Shown: positions 50,577-59,291 of the stretch, one piece after another
Layout: each line of letters begins with the position of its first letter
Numbering within the stretch: position 1 is the first letter of the stretch
Source of the DNA: Acidimicrobiales bacterium
GTDB lineage: Bacteria > Actinomycetota > Acidimicrobiia > Acidimicrobiales > Aldehydirespiratoraceae
Assembly: GCA_040219515.1 (NCBI GenBank)
Contig: JAVJSI010000012.1
Location: 124,001-188,000, forward strand
Reading direction: 5' to 3'
DNA: 64,000 bases
The notes under the pieces: model-generated
Databases searched by the model: none
The model's input: only the letters and a program-made list of their open reading frames with translations
What the model was told of the DNA's origin: nothing
Translations under genes and position numbers: made by a program

Positions 50577-51709
50577 CCGCGACCGCGCATCCGACCACGG
50601 CTCCGGCGGCTCGGCTCAAGGGCTGGGACTCGATCGAGATGTGGGTGGGCAACGCCCGGGCCACCGCGGGTTTTCTCAGCGCGGCCTACGGCTTCGAGAT
50701 CACCGGCTACGCCGGGCCCGAGACCGGCCTCGACGACCGAGCCTCGTATCTCCTCGAGCAGGGCCGGATCCGGCTGGTGGTGACCGCCGGCCTCGATCCC
50801 GAGTCCGAGATCTGGACGCATGTCCGCGAGCACGGCGACGGCGCCCACGATCTGGCCTTCGTGGTCGACGACACCGAAGCGACCTATACCGCTGCGGTGG
50901 CGCGCGGCGCCCGCAGTGTGCGCGAGCCCTACGAGCTCGAAGACGACCGTGGTGTCCTGCGGCTGTCCGCAGTGGCGACCTATGGCGAGACGAAGCACAC
51001 GTTCGTCGACCGCCGCGACTACTCGGGTCACTACTGCCCAGGCTTCACCGCTGATGGTCTGCCCGGGGCGTCGCCGGGCTCGCCGGTCGGGCTGGCACGA
51101 ATCGATCATGTGGTCGGCAATGTCGAGAAGGGGCGACTCGACGAATGGGTGTCGTTCTACGAGGACGTGATGGGGTTCACCCAGTTCCGCACGTTCGACG
51201 AGTCACAGATCGCAACGAAGTACTCGGCCCTGCGTTCGACAGTGGTCACCAACGGCGACCCCACACCCGGACGCAGCGTGGTGATGCCGCTCAACGAGCC
51301 GGCCGACGGCCTCAAACGAAGCCAGATCCAGGAGTATCTCGACACGTATCGCGGCCCTGGCGTGCAACACGTGGCCATGGCCACCGCCGACATCGCCGGT
51401 TCGATCGCCGCGCTGCGCGAGCGGGGCGTGCGCTTCCTCGAGGCCAACGACGACTACTTCGACGACGTGCGCACCCGGCTCGCTCACCTCGAGCTGCCGT
51501 GGGAAGAGCTGCGCCGGCTCGGAATCCTGGTCGACGACGAGCCCGACGGGCACCTGCTCCAGTTGTTCACCGAACCGGTGACCGACCGGCCGACGCTGTT
51601 CTTCGAGATCATCCAGCGCGGGGGTGCCGTCGGCTTCGGCGAAGGCAACTTCAAGGCACTGTTCGAGTCGATCGAACGGGAACAGGATCGCCGGGGCAAT
51701 CTTGACTGA
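50573..51709 (+). CDS. hppD: 4-hydroxyphenylpyruvate dioxygenase
   Basis: 378 residues; converts 4-hydroxyphenylpyruvate to homogentisate. Two VOC half-domains. The Fe(II) ligands are His in ARIDHVVGNV, His in PGVQHVAMATADI and Glu in LFFEIIQRGGAVGFGEGNFKAL. ATG 50573 has GGAGG 6 nt upstream and overlaps the phhA stop by 4 nt. The frame is open further upstream, but that is phhA sequence. Confidence 0.96.
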   Translation: MTATAHPTTAPAARLKGWDSIEMWVGNARATAGFLSAAYGFEITGYAGPETGLDDRASYLLEQGRIRLVVTAGLDPESEIWTHVREHGDGAHDLAFVVDDTEATYTAAVARGARSVREPYELEDDRGVLRLSAVATYGETKHTFVDRRDYSGHYCPGFTADGLPGASPGSPVGLARIDHVVGNVEKGRLDEWVSFYEDVMGFTQFRTFDESQIATKYSALRSTVVTNGDPTPGRSVVMPLNEPADGLKRSQIQEYLDTYRGPGVQHVAMATADIAGSIAALRERGVRFLEANDDYFDDVRTRLAHLELPWEELRRLGILVDDEPDGHLLQLFTEPVTDRPTLFFEIIQRGGAVGFGEGNFKALFESIEREQDRRGNLD

Positions 51710-52943
51710 GCCGTTCGTCATCGAGGTGCCCGACGGCTCCGATTTCTCGCGAGACAACCTTCCGCTCGGCATCGGTGCACCGGCGGGCGAACGCGACCGG
51801 GCGTGGGTTGCCGTGGGTGACCATGCGATCGATCTCGGCACAGTGCAGCGGGCCGGCCTCCTGGAAGGTCTCGGTCTTCCCGACGGATGCTTCGCCGACG
51901 ACGATCTGCACCGGTTCCTCCGGTCGGGTCCTGGGGTGTGGCACGCCACCCGGCGCCGGTTGGCCGAGCTCGCGAGGGAGCCCGTCGATGCGGGCTGGGT
52001 GCGGCTGCGCAGCGATCTCGAGATGAGCTTGCCGATCCGACCCGTGGACTTCGTCGACTTCTACTCGTCGCTGCATCACGCCACGAACCTGGGTCGGCTC
52101 TTTCGACCCGACGACGAGCCGTTGTTGCCCAACTGGCGCCACCTGCCTGTCGGCTACCACGGTCGGACCGGCACACTCGTGCCGACGGACTCCGTGATCG
52201 CCCGTCCGCATGGTCTGCGGCTGGTCGACGATTCGCCGGTCTTCGGGCCGAGCGCGGCGCTCGACATCGAACTCGAGGTCGGCACCGTCGTCGGCGTCGG
52301 GAGCGCCCTGGGCACACCGGTGGCCATCGAGGATGCCGCCGACCATCTCTACGGGATGTGTCTCGTGAACGACTGGTCGGCCCGCGACGTCCAGTCGTTC
52401 GAGTACCAGCCATTGGGCCCGTTCCTCGGCAAGAGCTTCGCCACCTCGGTCGGGCCGTGGCTGGTCAGCTTCGAGGCGCTCGAGCCCTACCGAGTGGCAT
52501 CACCCGTGCAGGACCCACCGGTCAGCGACTATCTGCGCACGAACGAACCGTGGGGGTTCGATCTGCACCTCGAGGTGTGGATCGAGACGGCGGCCATGCG
52601 CGCGGCCGGTGAACCCCCGGTGCGCCTGAGCGAAGTGGGGTTCGCCGACATGTACTGGTCGCCCGCGCAGCACGTCGCCCACATGACCGTCAACGGGGCG
52701 AGCACGTCCACCGGCGACCTGTTCGCCTCGGGCACGGTGTCGGGACCGTCGCCCGGCTCTCACGGGAGTCTGATCGAGATGACGGCCAACGGGGTCGCGC
52801 CGATCGAGCTGCCCGACGGTTCCACGCGATGCTTCCTGGAGGACGGCGACCGGATCATCCTGCGAGGATGGGCAGGTGGAGGCGACCGTCCACGCGTCGG
52901 CTTCGGCGAGCTGACGGGCACCATCGATTCGGGAGAACGCTGA
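51702..52943 (+). CDS. fahA: Fumarylacetoacetase
   Basis: 413 residues; last step of the pathway, splitting fumarylacetoacetate to fumarate and acetoacetate. Conserved: VDFVDFYSSLHHATNLGRLFRP, RHLPVGYHGRTGTLV, DIELEVGTVVG, CLVNDWSARDVQSFEYQPLGPFLGKSF and SHGSLIEMTANG. The best start is TTG 51702 (MTEPFVIEV), overlapping hppD by 8 bp; no ATG fits the family N-terminus. Confidence 0.95.
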   Translation: MTEPFVIEVPDGSDFSRDNLPLGIGAPAGERDRAWVAVGDHAIDLGTVQRAGLLEGLGLPDGCFADDDLHRFLRSGPGVWHATRRRLAELAREPVDAGWVRLRSDLEMSLPIRPVDFVDFYSSLHHATNLGRLFRPDDEPLLPNWRHLPVGYHGRTGTLVPTDSVIARPHGLRLVDDSPVFGPSAALDIELEVGTVVGVGSALGTPVAIEDAADHLYGMCLVNDWSARDVQSFEYQPLGPFLGKSFATSVGPWLVSFEALEPYRVASPVQDPPVSDYLRTNEPWGFDLHLEVWIETAAMRAAGEPPVRLSEVGFADMYWSPAQHVAHMTVNGASTSTGDLFASGTVSGPSPGSHGSLIEMTANGVAPIELPDGSTRCFLEDGDRIILRGWAGGGDRPRVGFGELTGTIDSGER

Positions 52944-52945
52944 CC

Positions 52946-54097
52946 ATGCCGCACTATCGACGGGTGGGTTCGGTGCCGCCGAAGCGCCACACCGACCATC
53001 GCTCGCCCGAGGGGGAGCGCTACGCCGAGGAACTCATGGGCCGCCGTGGATTCTCGGGCGAATCGTCGCTTCTCTACCACCGCCATTCGCCGTCTGCGGT
53101 GCACGCCATCCGCGAGGCCGACGGTGCCCCGGTCACGTCGTCCCTCGAGACGCCGCTCCGACCCCATCACCTGCGACCGGCGACCCTGCCGACGCCATCG
53201 GCCGATCCCGTGCGAGGTCGCCAGATGCTGCTGCGCAACGCCGATGTCCGCATCGGCTGGGTCTGCGCCGACACCGACAGTCCGCTGACCCGATCCGTGG
53301 TCGGCGACGAGCTCGTCTACGTGCAGTCCGGCTCGGCCACGCTGGCCTCGGTGTTCGGCACGATCACGGTCGGCTCCGGCGACTACGTGGTGGTTCCCTC
53401 GGGGGTCAACCACCAATGGACCGATGTGGTCGACCTGCGGGCCCTCGTGATCGAGACCAGCGGCGCGGTGTCGGTGCCCGACCGCTACCTCTCGGCCGGT
53501 GGCCAGTTCCTCGAACATGCTCCCTATTGCGAACGCGATCTTCGTGGTCCCGCCGAGTTCGACGCGCGCGACGAGACCGACGTCGACGTGCTCGTGCGGT
53601 CGGTCGGTGGCGCCACATGGCACACCCACGCACATCATCCATTCGACGTCGTCGGATGGGACGGCTGCGTCTATCCCTGGGTGCTCAACATCGCCGACTT
53701 CGAGCCCGTCGTCGGCAGCATCCACCAGCCGCCGCCCGTCCATCAGACGTTCGCGGCCGACGGACTCGTGGTCTGTTCCTTCGTACCCCGGCCGTTCGAT
53801 TTCCATCCCGACGCCATCAAGGTGCCCTATCACCACGCCAACGTCGACAGCGACGAGGTGCTGTTCTATTCCGACGGCGACTTCATGAGCCGACGCGGGT
53901 CGGGAGTCGAGAAGGAGTCGATCTCCTTTCATCCGGCCGGCTTCGTCCACGGGCCGCAACCCGGCAGCGTCGAGGCGTCGCTCGGTGCTTCGCGCACCGA
54001 GGAGACAGCCGTGATGATCGACACGTTCCGGCCGCTCGAGATGACCGATGCGGCGCGGTCGGTGTCCGACCCCGATTATCCGGCGAGCTGGGGCTGA
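52946..54097 (+). CDS. hmgA: Homogentisate 1,2-dioxygenase
   Basis: 383 residues; opens the ring of homogentisate to maleylacetoacetate. MPHYRRVGSVPPKRHT is typical of the bacterial enzyme. Iron-site region: FDVVGWDGCVYPW, QTFAADGLVVCSFVPRPFD, VPYHHANVDSDEVLFY and FHPAGFVHGPQPGS. ATG 52946 follows the fahA stop by 2 nt, with GGGAGA upstream. Last gene of the operon. No maleylacetoacetate isomerase gene lies in the operon or nearby. Confidence 0.95.
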   Translation: MPHYRRVGSVPPKRHTDHRSPEGERYAEELMGRRGFSGESSLLYHRHSPSAVHAIREADGAPVTSSLETPLRPHHLRPATLPTPSADPVRGRQMLLRNADVRIGWVCADTDSPLTRSVVGDELVYVQSGSATLASVFGTITVGSGDYVVVPSGVNHQWTDVVDLRALVIETSGAVSVPDRYLSAGGQFLEHAPYCERDLRGPAEFDARDETDVDVLVRSVGGATWHTHAHHPFDVVGWDGCVYPWVLNIADFEPVVGSIHQPPPVHQTFAADGLVVCSFVPRPFDFHPDAIKVPYHHANVDSDEVLFYSDGDFMSRRGSGVEKESISFHPAGFVHGPQPGSVEASLGASRTEETAVMIDTFRPLEMTDAARSVSDPDYPASWG

Positions 54098-54149
54098 CGA
54101 GAGACTGAAGGGTCGGGCGCGAAGGGTCTGCGTGTGCGACAGTTCGAGC

Positions 54150-56882
54150 ATGGCTGATTCGCCCTCCGACCACGCGCTCGACGACCTCGATGCGGCGTTG
54201 CGAAGCGACATCCGTCGGCTGGGAACCCAGCTCGGCGATGCGCTCGTGCGCCAACACGGCCAGGGCCTGCTGGACCGCGTCGAGCGAGTTCGGGCCATCG
54301 CTCGAGAGCTGCGTCGCGACCAGGCGTCCACACGAGAACTGGCCGATGCACTGGAGGACGTGGATCTCGTCGATGCGATCCACCTCGCTCGGGCCTTCAC
54401 GACCTACTTCCATCTGGCCAACACGGCCGAGCAGGTGCACCGAGTCGACGAGCTGAAGACGGCTCGGTCTCGCGACCGCCGCTTTCCCGAGACCGTGGCG
54501 CGGCTCCGGGCGATGGGCCACGACGACGACGCGATCGTGGCCGCAGCCAACTCGCTCGACCTCCGCCCCGTGTTCACCGCGCACCCCACCGAAGCCTCGC
54601 GGCGGTCGATTCTCGACAAGCTCGCCGAGATCGCCGCCCTCATCGAGGAGCGGACCGACACTCGGGCCAGCGACACCGATCGCCGTCGCATCGACCGTCG
54701 CGTCGACGAACTCGTCGACGCGATCTGGCTGACCGACGAGCTGCGCAGGGCGCAGCCCACGCCGGAGGACGAGGCCCGATCCATCCTGTATTTCCTCGGT
54801 GAGATGGTGGTCGACGGTCTTCCCCAGCTGCTCGACGACGTCGACGCGACCCTGTCCGACCTCGGTGGGTCGCTGGGTGGGCCGCTCGGCGACCATGTGC
54901 CGGTGCGCTTCGGGTCATGGGTTGGCGGCGATCGCGACGGCAATCCCAACGTCACCCCGTCGACGACACTCGAGGTTCTCGATTTCCAACGTACGAGGGC
55001 CCTGCGGATCCTCATCGCCGAGATCGAGCAGCTGTCAGCAGAGCTGTCGGTCGGTGCTGCGGTCGCGGCGGTGTCCGACGAGCTGACGGGCCAGCTCGAG
55101 GACGATCGGCGTCGCTTTCCTTCGGTCACGTCGCGATTCGCGACGTTGAGCGCAGGCGAGCCCTACCGCCAGCGCTGTGCGGTGATCCACGAGCGCCTGC
55201 TGCGGACCGTGGGTGACGCGTCCGGGCCCCACGCCTACGACCGGCCCGAAGAACTCGCCGCCGATCTCGATCAGATCGCCGACTCCCTGCGTGGCCACGG
55301 CGGGGCCCTGCTCGCCGCCGGTCGGGTGGCCCGCGTGCGGCGTCTCGTGTCGACCATCGGGTTCCATCTCGCCACGCTCGACATCCGCCAGCACGCCGTG
55401 GTGCTTCACGAGGCACTGGCGCCGTTGTTCGCCGCGCTGGACGTCGACTACGAGGGGCTCGATCGCACCGCCCGCACCCAGTTGTTGGCCGACGAGCTCG
55501 CCAACCGTCGGCCCCTCGCGCCGCCGGCAGCTTCGGAGTCACAGACGATCGAGCTCTTCTCGGTCATCCGTGAAGGACTCGATCGAGCCGGCGACGACGT
55601 GATGAAGAGCTACATCGTCTCGATGACCCAGGGTGTGGACGACGTGCTCGCCCCGGCGGTGCTCGCCAAGGAGGTCGGCCTGGTCGATGTGCCCGGCGGC
55701 GTCGCCCGTATCGGGTTCGTGCCGCTCTTCGAGACGATCGACGACCTTCGCTCCATCGGCGTGGTGTTGCGCGAGCTGCTCGCGGTGCCCGCCTACCGCC
55801 GCATCGTCGAACTGCGTGGCGACGTGCAGGAGGTGATGGTGGGGTACTCCGACTCGAACAAGGACGGCGGCATCACCACCTCCCAATGGGAGATCCACAA
55901 GGCGCTGCGCGAGATCGCCGCGGTGTCGGCGGAGACCGGTATCCACATCATGGTGTTCCACGGCCGGGGCGGCACCGTGGGTCGTGGGGGTGGGCCGACC
56001 AACTCGGCGATCCTCGGACAACCGGCCGGCTCGGTCAACGGCTCGATGAAGATCACCGAGCAGGGCGAAGTGATCGCCGACAAGTACGGGTTGCCCCGCC
56101 TCGCTCAGCGCAACCTCGATCTGGCCCTCTCCGCCGTGCTCGAGGCCACGCTGGCCCATGCGGCGCCGCGCAATGATCCGGAGACGGTGGCCGAGTGGAG
56201 CGCCGTGATGGAGTCGATGTCGGACTCGGCGTTCGCTGCGTACCGGGCCTTCCTCGAACGACCGGGCCTCGTGGAGTACTTCACCACCTCCACCCCGGTC
56301 GAGGAGTTGGGCGCCATGAACATCGGTTCGCGACCGGCCCGTCGGACCACGACCGGCGACGGTCTCGACGGACTCCGCGCCATCCCCTGGGTGTTCGGCT
56401 GGACGCAGTCCCGTCAGATCATCCCCGGTTGGTTCGGCGTGGGGACCGGACTGCGGGCGGCCCGAGACGCCGGACACGGTGAGACGCTGGCCCGGATGTT
56501 CGCCGAGTGGCAGTTCTTCGGCACGTTCCTGTCCAACGTCGAGATGACCCTGGCGAAGACCGACCTCGCCATCACCCGCAACTATGTCGACCGGCTCGTC
56601 GATCCGTCGTTGCACCACCTGTTCGATACCGTGGTCGACGAGCACGACCGCACCGTGGAAGAGCTCGGCCGTCTCACCGGTGGTGACCTGCTGGGCGACC
56701 TACCGGTGTTGAAACGCACCCTCGCGGTGCGCGACGTCTACCTCGACCCGATCAACCTGCTCCAGGTCGAACTGCTGGCCCGCAGCCGCGCCGGCGCCGA
56801 CCCCGAGGAGGCCGAACGGCTCCAGCGCGCCCTGCTCCTCACCGTCAACGGCGTCGCCGCCGGCCTCCGCAACACCGGCTGA
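54150..56882 (+). CDS. ppc: Phosphoenolpyruvate carboxylase
   Basis: 910 residues; carboxylates PEP to oxaloacetate, refilling the TCA cycle. The active-site regions are PVFTAHPTEASRRS (catalytic His), GSWVGGDRDGNPNVT, VMVGYSDSNKDGG and FHGRGGTVGRGGGPTNSAIL, with RAIPWVFGWTQSR late. The C-terminus ends GVAAGLRNTG, the usual end. Start ATG 54150 (MADSPSDHALD) is chosen because the open frame upstream covers hmgA. It stands alone after the homogentisate operon (52-bp gap). Two inverted palindromes follow the stop. Confidence 0.97.
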   Translation: MADSPSDHALDDLDAALRSDIRRLGTQLGDALVRQHGQGLLDRVERVRAIARELRRDQASTRELADALEDVDLVDAIHLARAFTTYFHLANTAEQVHRVDELKTARSRDRRFPETVARLRAMGHDDDAIVAAANSLDLRPVFTAHPTEASRRSILDKLAEIAALIEERTDTRASDTDRRRIDRRVDELVDAIWLTDELRRAQPTPEDEARSILYFLGEMVVDGLPQLLDDVDATLSDLGGSLGGPLGDHVPVRFGSWVGGDRDGNPNVTPSTTLEVLDFQRTRALRILIAEIEQLSAELSVGAAVAAVSDELTGQLEDDRRRFPSVTSRFATLSAGEPYRQRCAVIHERLLRTVGDASGPHAYDRPEELAADLDQIADSLRGHGGALLAAGRVARVRRLVSTIGFHLATLDIRQHAVVLHEALAPLFAALDVDYEGLDRTARTQLLADELANRRPLAPPAASESQTIELFSVIREGLDRAGDDVMKSYIVSMTQGVDDVLAPAVLAKEVGLVDVPGGVARIGFVPLFETIDDLRSIGVVLRELLAVPAYRRIVELRGDVQEVMVGYSDSNKDGGITTSQWEIHKALREIAAVSAETGIHIMVFHGRGGTVGRGGGPTNSAILGQPAGSVNGSMKITEQGEVIADKYGLPRLAQRNLDLALSAVLEATLAHAAPRNDPETVAEWSAVMESMSDSAFAAYRAFLERPGLVEYFTTSTPVEELGAMNIGSRPARRTTTGDGLDGLRAIPWVFGWTQSRQIIPGWFGVGTGLRAARDAGHGETLARMFAEWQFFGTFLSNVEMTLAKTDLAITRNYVDRLVDPSLHHLFDTVVDEHDRTVEELGRLTGGDLLGDLPVLKRTLAVRDVYLDPINLLQVELLARSRAGADPEEAERLQRALLLTVNGVAAGLRNTG

Positions 56883-56885
56883 CCG

Positions 56886-56969
56886 CAACGGGGGTCTGAC
56901 CCCATAAGGGCTGGTCGGCGGGGTTTCGTAGCGGCACCGTTGCAATCGGGGTCAGACCCCCGTTGCAAA
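56886..56969. terminator. Pair of GGGGTC-W-GACCCC palindromes in inverted orientation
   Basis: Arm GCAACGGGGGTCTGACCCC (56886-56904) and its exact complement (56949-56967) enclose 44 bp. Each arm contains its own 13-bp palindrome, and the second is also flanked by TTGCAA on both sides. The pair lies between the convergent ppc and nitrilase genes. Confidence 0.7.
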
Positions 56970-56983
56970 AGACCCGGTGCGGA

Positions 56984-57955
56984 TCAGGGGGCGAGGGCGG
57001 CGAACTCTTCGGCGATGAGCTTGGAGATGCCCTGTTGGTGGGTGGCGCGCCAGTCGCGCCACGGGAAGATGGGTTCCCAACGATGGAGCTTCTCGAAGCT
57101 GACGGTGGCGCTCACCATCTCCTCGCTGTCGCCGGCCTCGGCCAGCACCTGGCTGAAGCGGGGGAAGGCGGGACCGGCGATCGTCGAATGACCGAGCATG
57201 TCGGCGGCGCGGCCCTCGTCGAGGGCGCCGGCGGCGTAGCTCGAGTTCCCCACGTCTTCGCCACCCACGTGGTTCGACGAGGCGACGTAGCAGATGTTCT
57301 CCTGAGCCCGGGTGGCGGTGGTCTGGATCATGTAGTCGCGCTTGCCGGGGCCGACGAAGGTGCCGCACGAGTTGAGGATGATCCGGGCGCCCTTGAGGGC
57401 GAGCAGTCGTGACAGCTCGGGATTGAACCAGAAGTCGTAGCAGATCTGCACACCGACCGGTCCGAAGCGGGTCTCGAACACCGGCAGCGAGTCGCCGGGC
57501 GTGAACGTGACGCCCTCGGTGACCCAGGGCAGCGACCCGAGGTGGAGCTTCCGATAGGTGCCCTGGATGCCCTCAGGACCGATGAAGGCAACGGCGTTGT
57601 AGAGGATCTCGGGGTCGTCGGCGTCGCGCTCCATCATGCCGACCGACACGTAGATGTCGTACTCGGCGCACAACTCGGCGATGCGTTCGGTGGACGGACC
57701 CGGAACCGTTTCGGCGAGACCGTGGTGGTAGTCGCAGTGTTCGACCTCTTCGCGGCAAGCGGTGCAGCCGCCCAGACCGGTGAGCGCCTCCTCGGGGAAC
57801 ACGAGGATGTCGACACCCTGGGTACCGGCCTCGCGGATGTTCGCCTCGATCTTCGCCAGGGTCGCAGGTACGTCGCCGCGGACGGCCGTGAAGTTCACGA
57901 CGCCGATCGTGGCGGTGGTCTCGTAGGCCGCGTAGCGCTCGGGGATCAGGCTCAC
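56984..57955 (-). CDS. Carbon-nitrogen hydrolase (nitrilase superfamily)
   Basis: 323 residues. The Glu-Lys-Cys triad is visible: Glu in FPEEALTG, Lys in TYRKLHLGS and Cys in QICYDFWFNPE. VDILVFPEEAL and RAQENICYVASSNHVGGEDVGNSSY are conserved. It probably hydrolyses an amide or carbamoyl substrate in the cytoplasm. A cluster of four Cys/His (CTACREEVEHCDYHH) after the Glu is unusual and could bind metal. Its start overlaps the TauD-like gene (ATGA). Confidence 0.92.
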   Translation of the reverse strand: MSLIPERYAAYETTATIGVVNFTAVRGDVPATLAKIEANIREAGTQGVDILVFPEEALTGLGGCTACREEVEHCDYHHGLAETVPGPSTERIAELCAEYDIYVSVGMMERDADDPEILYNAVAFIGPEGIQGTYRKLHLGSLPWVTEGVTFTPGDSLPVFETRFGPVGVQICYDFWFNPELSRLLALKGARIILNSCGTFVGPGKRDYMIQTTATRAQENICYVASSNHVGGEDVGNSSYAAGALDEGRAADMLGHSTIAGPAFPRFSQVLAEAGDSEEMVSATVSFEKLHRWEPIFPWRDWRATHQQGISKLIAEEFAALAP

Positions 57956-58782
57956 GACGGCCCCTCGGGGCGCTCACCGGCGATCGTCAGACGGTGCATG
58001 ATCCGTCGTGAGGTGTAGTCGGGCACCGCGAAGTGCTGGACGGCCCGGTTGTCCCACATCGTCAGATCGCCCTCGCTCCAACGGTGACGGCACTGGAAAC
58101 CGGGGTAGCCGATGTGGTTCAGGAGCATCGGAAGCAGTGCCTCGGACTCGGCCGCGGTCAGCCCGTCGATCTTCGTGGTGAAGTTGCCGTTGATGAACAG
58201 TGTGGTCCGACCGGTTTCGGGATGAACCCGGGCGATCGGATGGTGCACGGGCGGGTAGGCGGCCTGCATCTCGGCGAGGTCGGCGTCGCTGTTGCCGTCG
58301 GCGATCGCTCGCGTCAGCGTCTTGGTCAGGTCGTGCGTGGCGGTGAGCCCCGACAGCAGCTCCTGCATGACCGGCGAGAGGGCGTCCCACGCCGCGTACA
58401 TGTCGGCGAAGCAGGTGTCGCCCCCAAGGTCGGGCAGCATCACCGATTGCAGGATGGTGTAGGACGGCGGGTTCGTGACATAGGTGTTGTCGGTGTGCCA
58501 CGCGTCGGCGCCCTCGCCCTTGGGCGCGAGCTGATCGAGGACGGTCATCTCGGGATGCTCGGCGTGCTTGGGACCGAATGCGGCGATGTCGAGCTCACCC
58601 ATCCGCCGGGCGAAGGCGAGATGGTCGGGTGGGCTGAGGTGCTGTTCGGCGAAGAAGAGGACCTTGTGCTCCGCCACCGCCGCCTTCACCTCGGCGATGT
58701 CGTCGTCGGTAGCGTCGCCGAGCTTCACCCCGGTCACCTGGGCGCCGATGGCGGGCGTGATCGGCCGGACAGTGATGCTCAT
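57952..58782 (-). CDS. TauD/TfdA-family Fe(II)/2-oxoglutarate dioxygenase
   Basis: 276 residues. The iron triad: His and Asp in AWHTDNTYV, distal His in DNRAVQHFAVPDY, and the 2-oxoglutarate Arg in TSRRIMHRLTIAGE. FGPKHAEHPEMTVL is typical. It oxidises an unknown small acid or alkyl compound. It is translationally coupled on both sides (ATGA) with the nitrilase and the unknown gene, so the three are expected to act in one pathway. Confidence 0.93.
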   Translation of the reverse strand: MSITVRPITPAIGAQVTGVKLGDATDDDIAEVKAAVAEHKVLFFAEQHLSPPDHLAFARRMGELDIAAFGPKHAEHPEMTVLDQLAPKGEGADAWHTDNTYVTNPPSYTILQSVMLPDLGGDTCFADMYAAWDALSPVMQELLSGLTATHDLTKTLTRAIADGNSDADLAEMQAAYPPVHHPIARVHPETGRTTLFINGNFTTKIDGLTAAESEALLPMLLNHIGYPGFQCRHRWSEGDLTMWDNRAVQHFAVPDYTSRRIMHRLTIAGERPEGPS

Positions 58783-59288
58783 GACAGTTCACCGATCTGG
58801 CGGAGATGGGCTTCGACACGGTCGGCCACGTCGGCACCGAGCTCGTCGGTGATCTCGTCGACCACCCCGGTGGCGCCGGCGTGACGCAGCATGTCGGGCA
58901 GTCGATGGCGCAGTTGCCCGAGCGCCCAGGGCGTCATCGGACCGTGGGCAACCGTGTCGAAGTGCACGATCGTGTTCGTGTCGGCCGCCTTGTCGACATA
59001 GTGGTAGTGGGGCTCGTCGACGAACAGGTCGAAGCGGACGAACTCGTGGTCGTCGGCGATGCTCATCACGTGCAATGACACGCCTTCGTCGGTGAAGCCG
59101 CCCTCGGGCGAGGTCTCGTGGAGCTCGTCGAGGTGCTCCGTGTCGGCGTAGATCGTGTCGAGGGCAGCGGGGTCGACCTTGCGGTACTCGATGCCGATGC
59201 GCAGTGGCCCGATGTCGAGCCAGTCGGTGCTCGCGGGGTCCGGTGGCGCCGGGGGAATGTTGTAGGTGGTGCCGACACGGCTCGTCAT
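58779..59288 (-). CDS. Conserved hypothetical protein, unknown
   Basis: 169 residues, acidic, no signal or membrane segment. A beta-rich core holds LDIGPLRIGIEYRKVD, GVSLHVMSIADDHEFVRFDLFVDEPHYHYVD and NTIVHFDTVAHGPMTPWALGQLRHRLPDML, then a C-terminal helix. The HYHYVD and HFD segments could bind metal, but no family is recognised. It is tightly coupled to the TauD-like gene and 3 bp after the amidohydrolase gene, so it is probably a small subunit or enzyme of that pathway. Confidence 0.8.
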   Translation of the reverse strand: MTSRVGTTYNIPPAPPDPASTDWLDIGPLRIGIEYRKVDPAALDTIYADTEHLDELHETSPEGGFTDEGVSLHVMSIADDHEFVRFDLFVDEPHYHYVDKAADTNTIVHFDTVAHGPMTPWALGQLRHRLPDMLRHAGATGVVDEITDELGADVADRVEAHLRQIGELS

Positions 59289-59291
59289 GGT

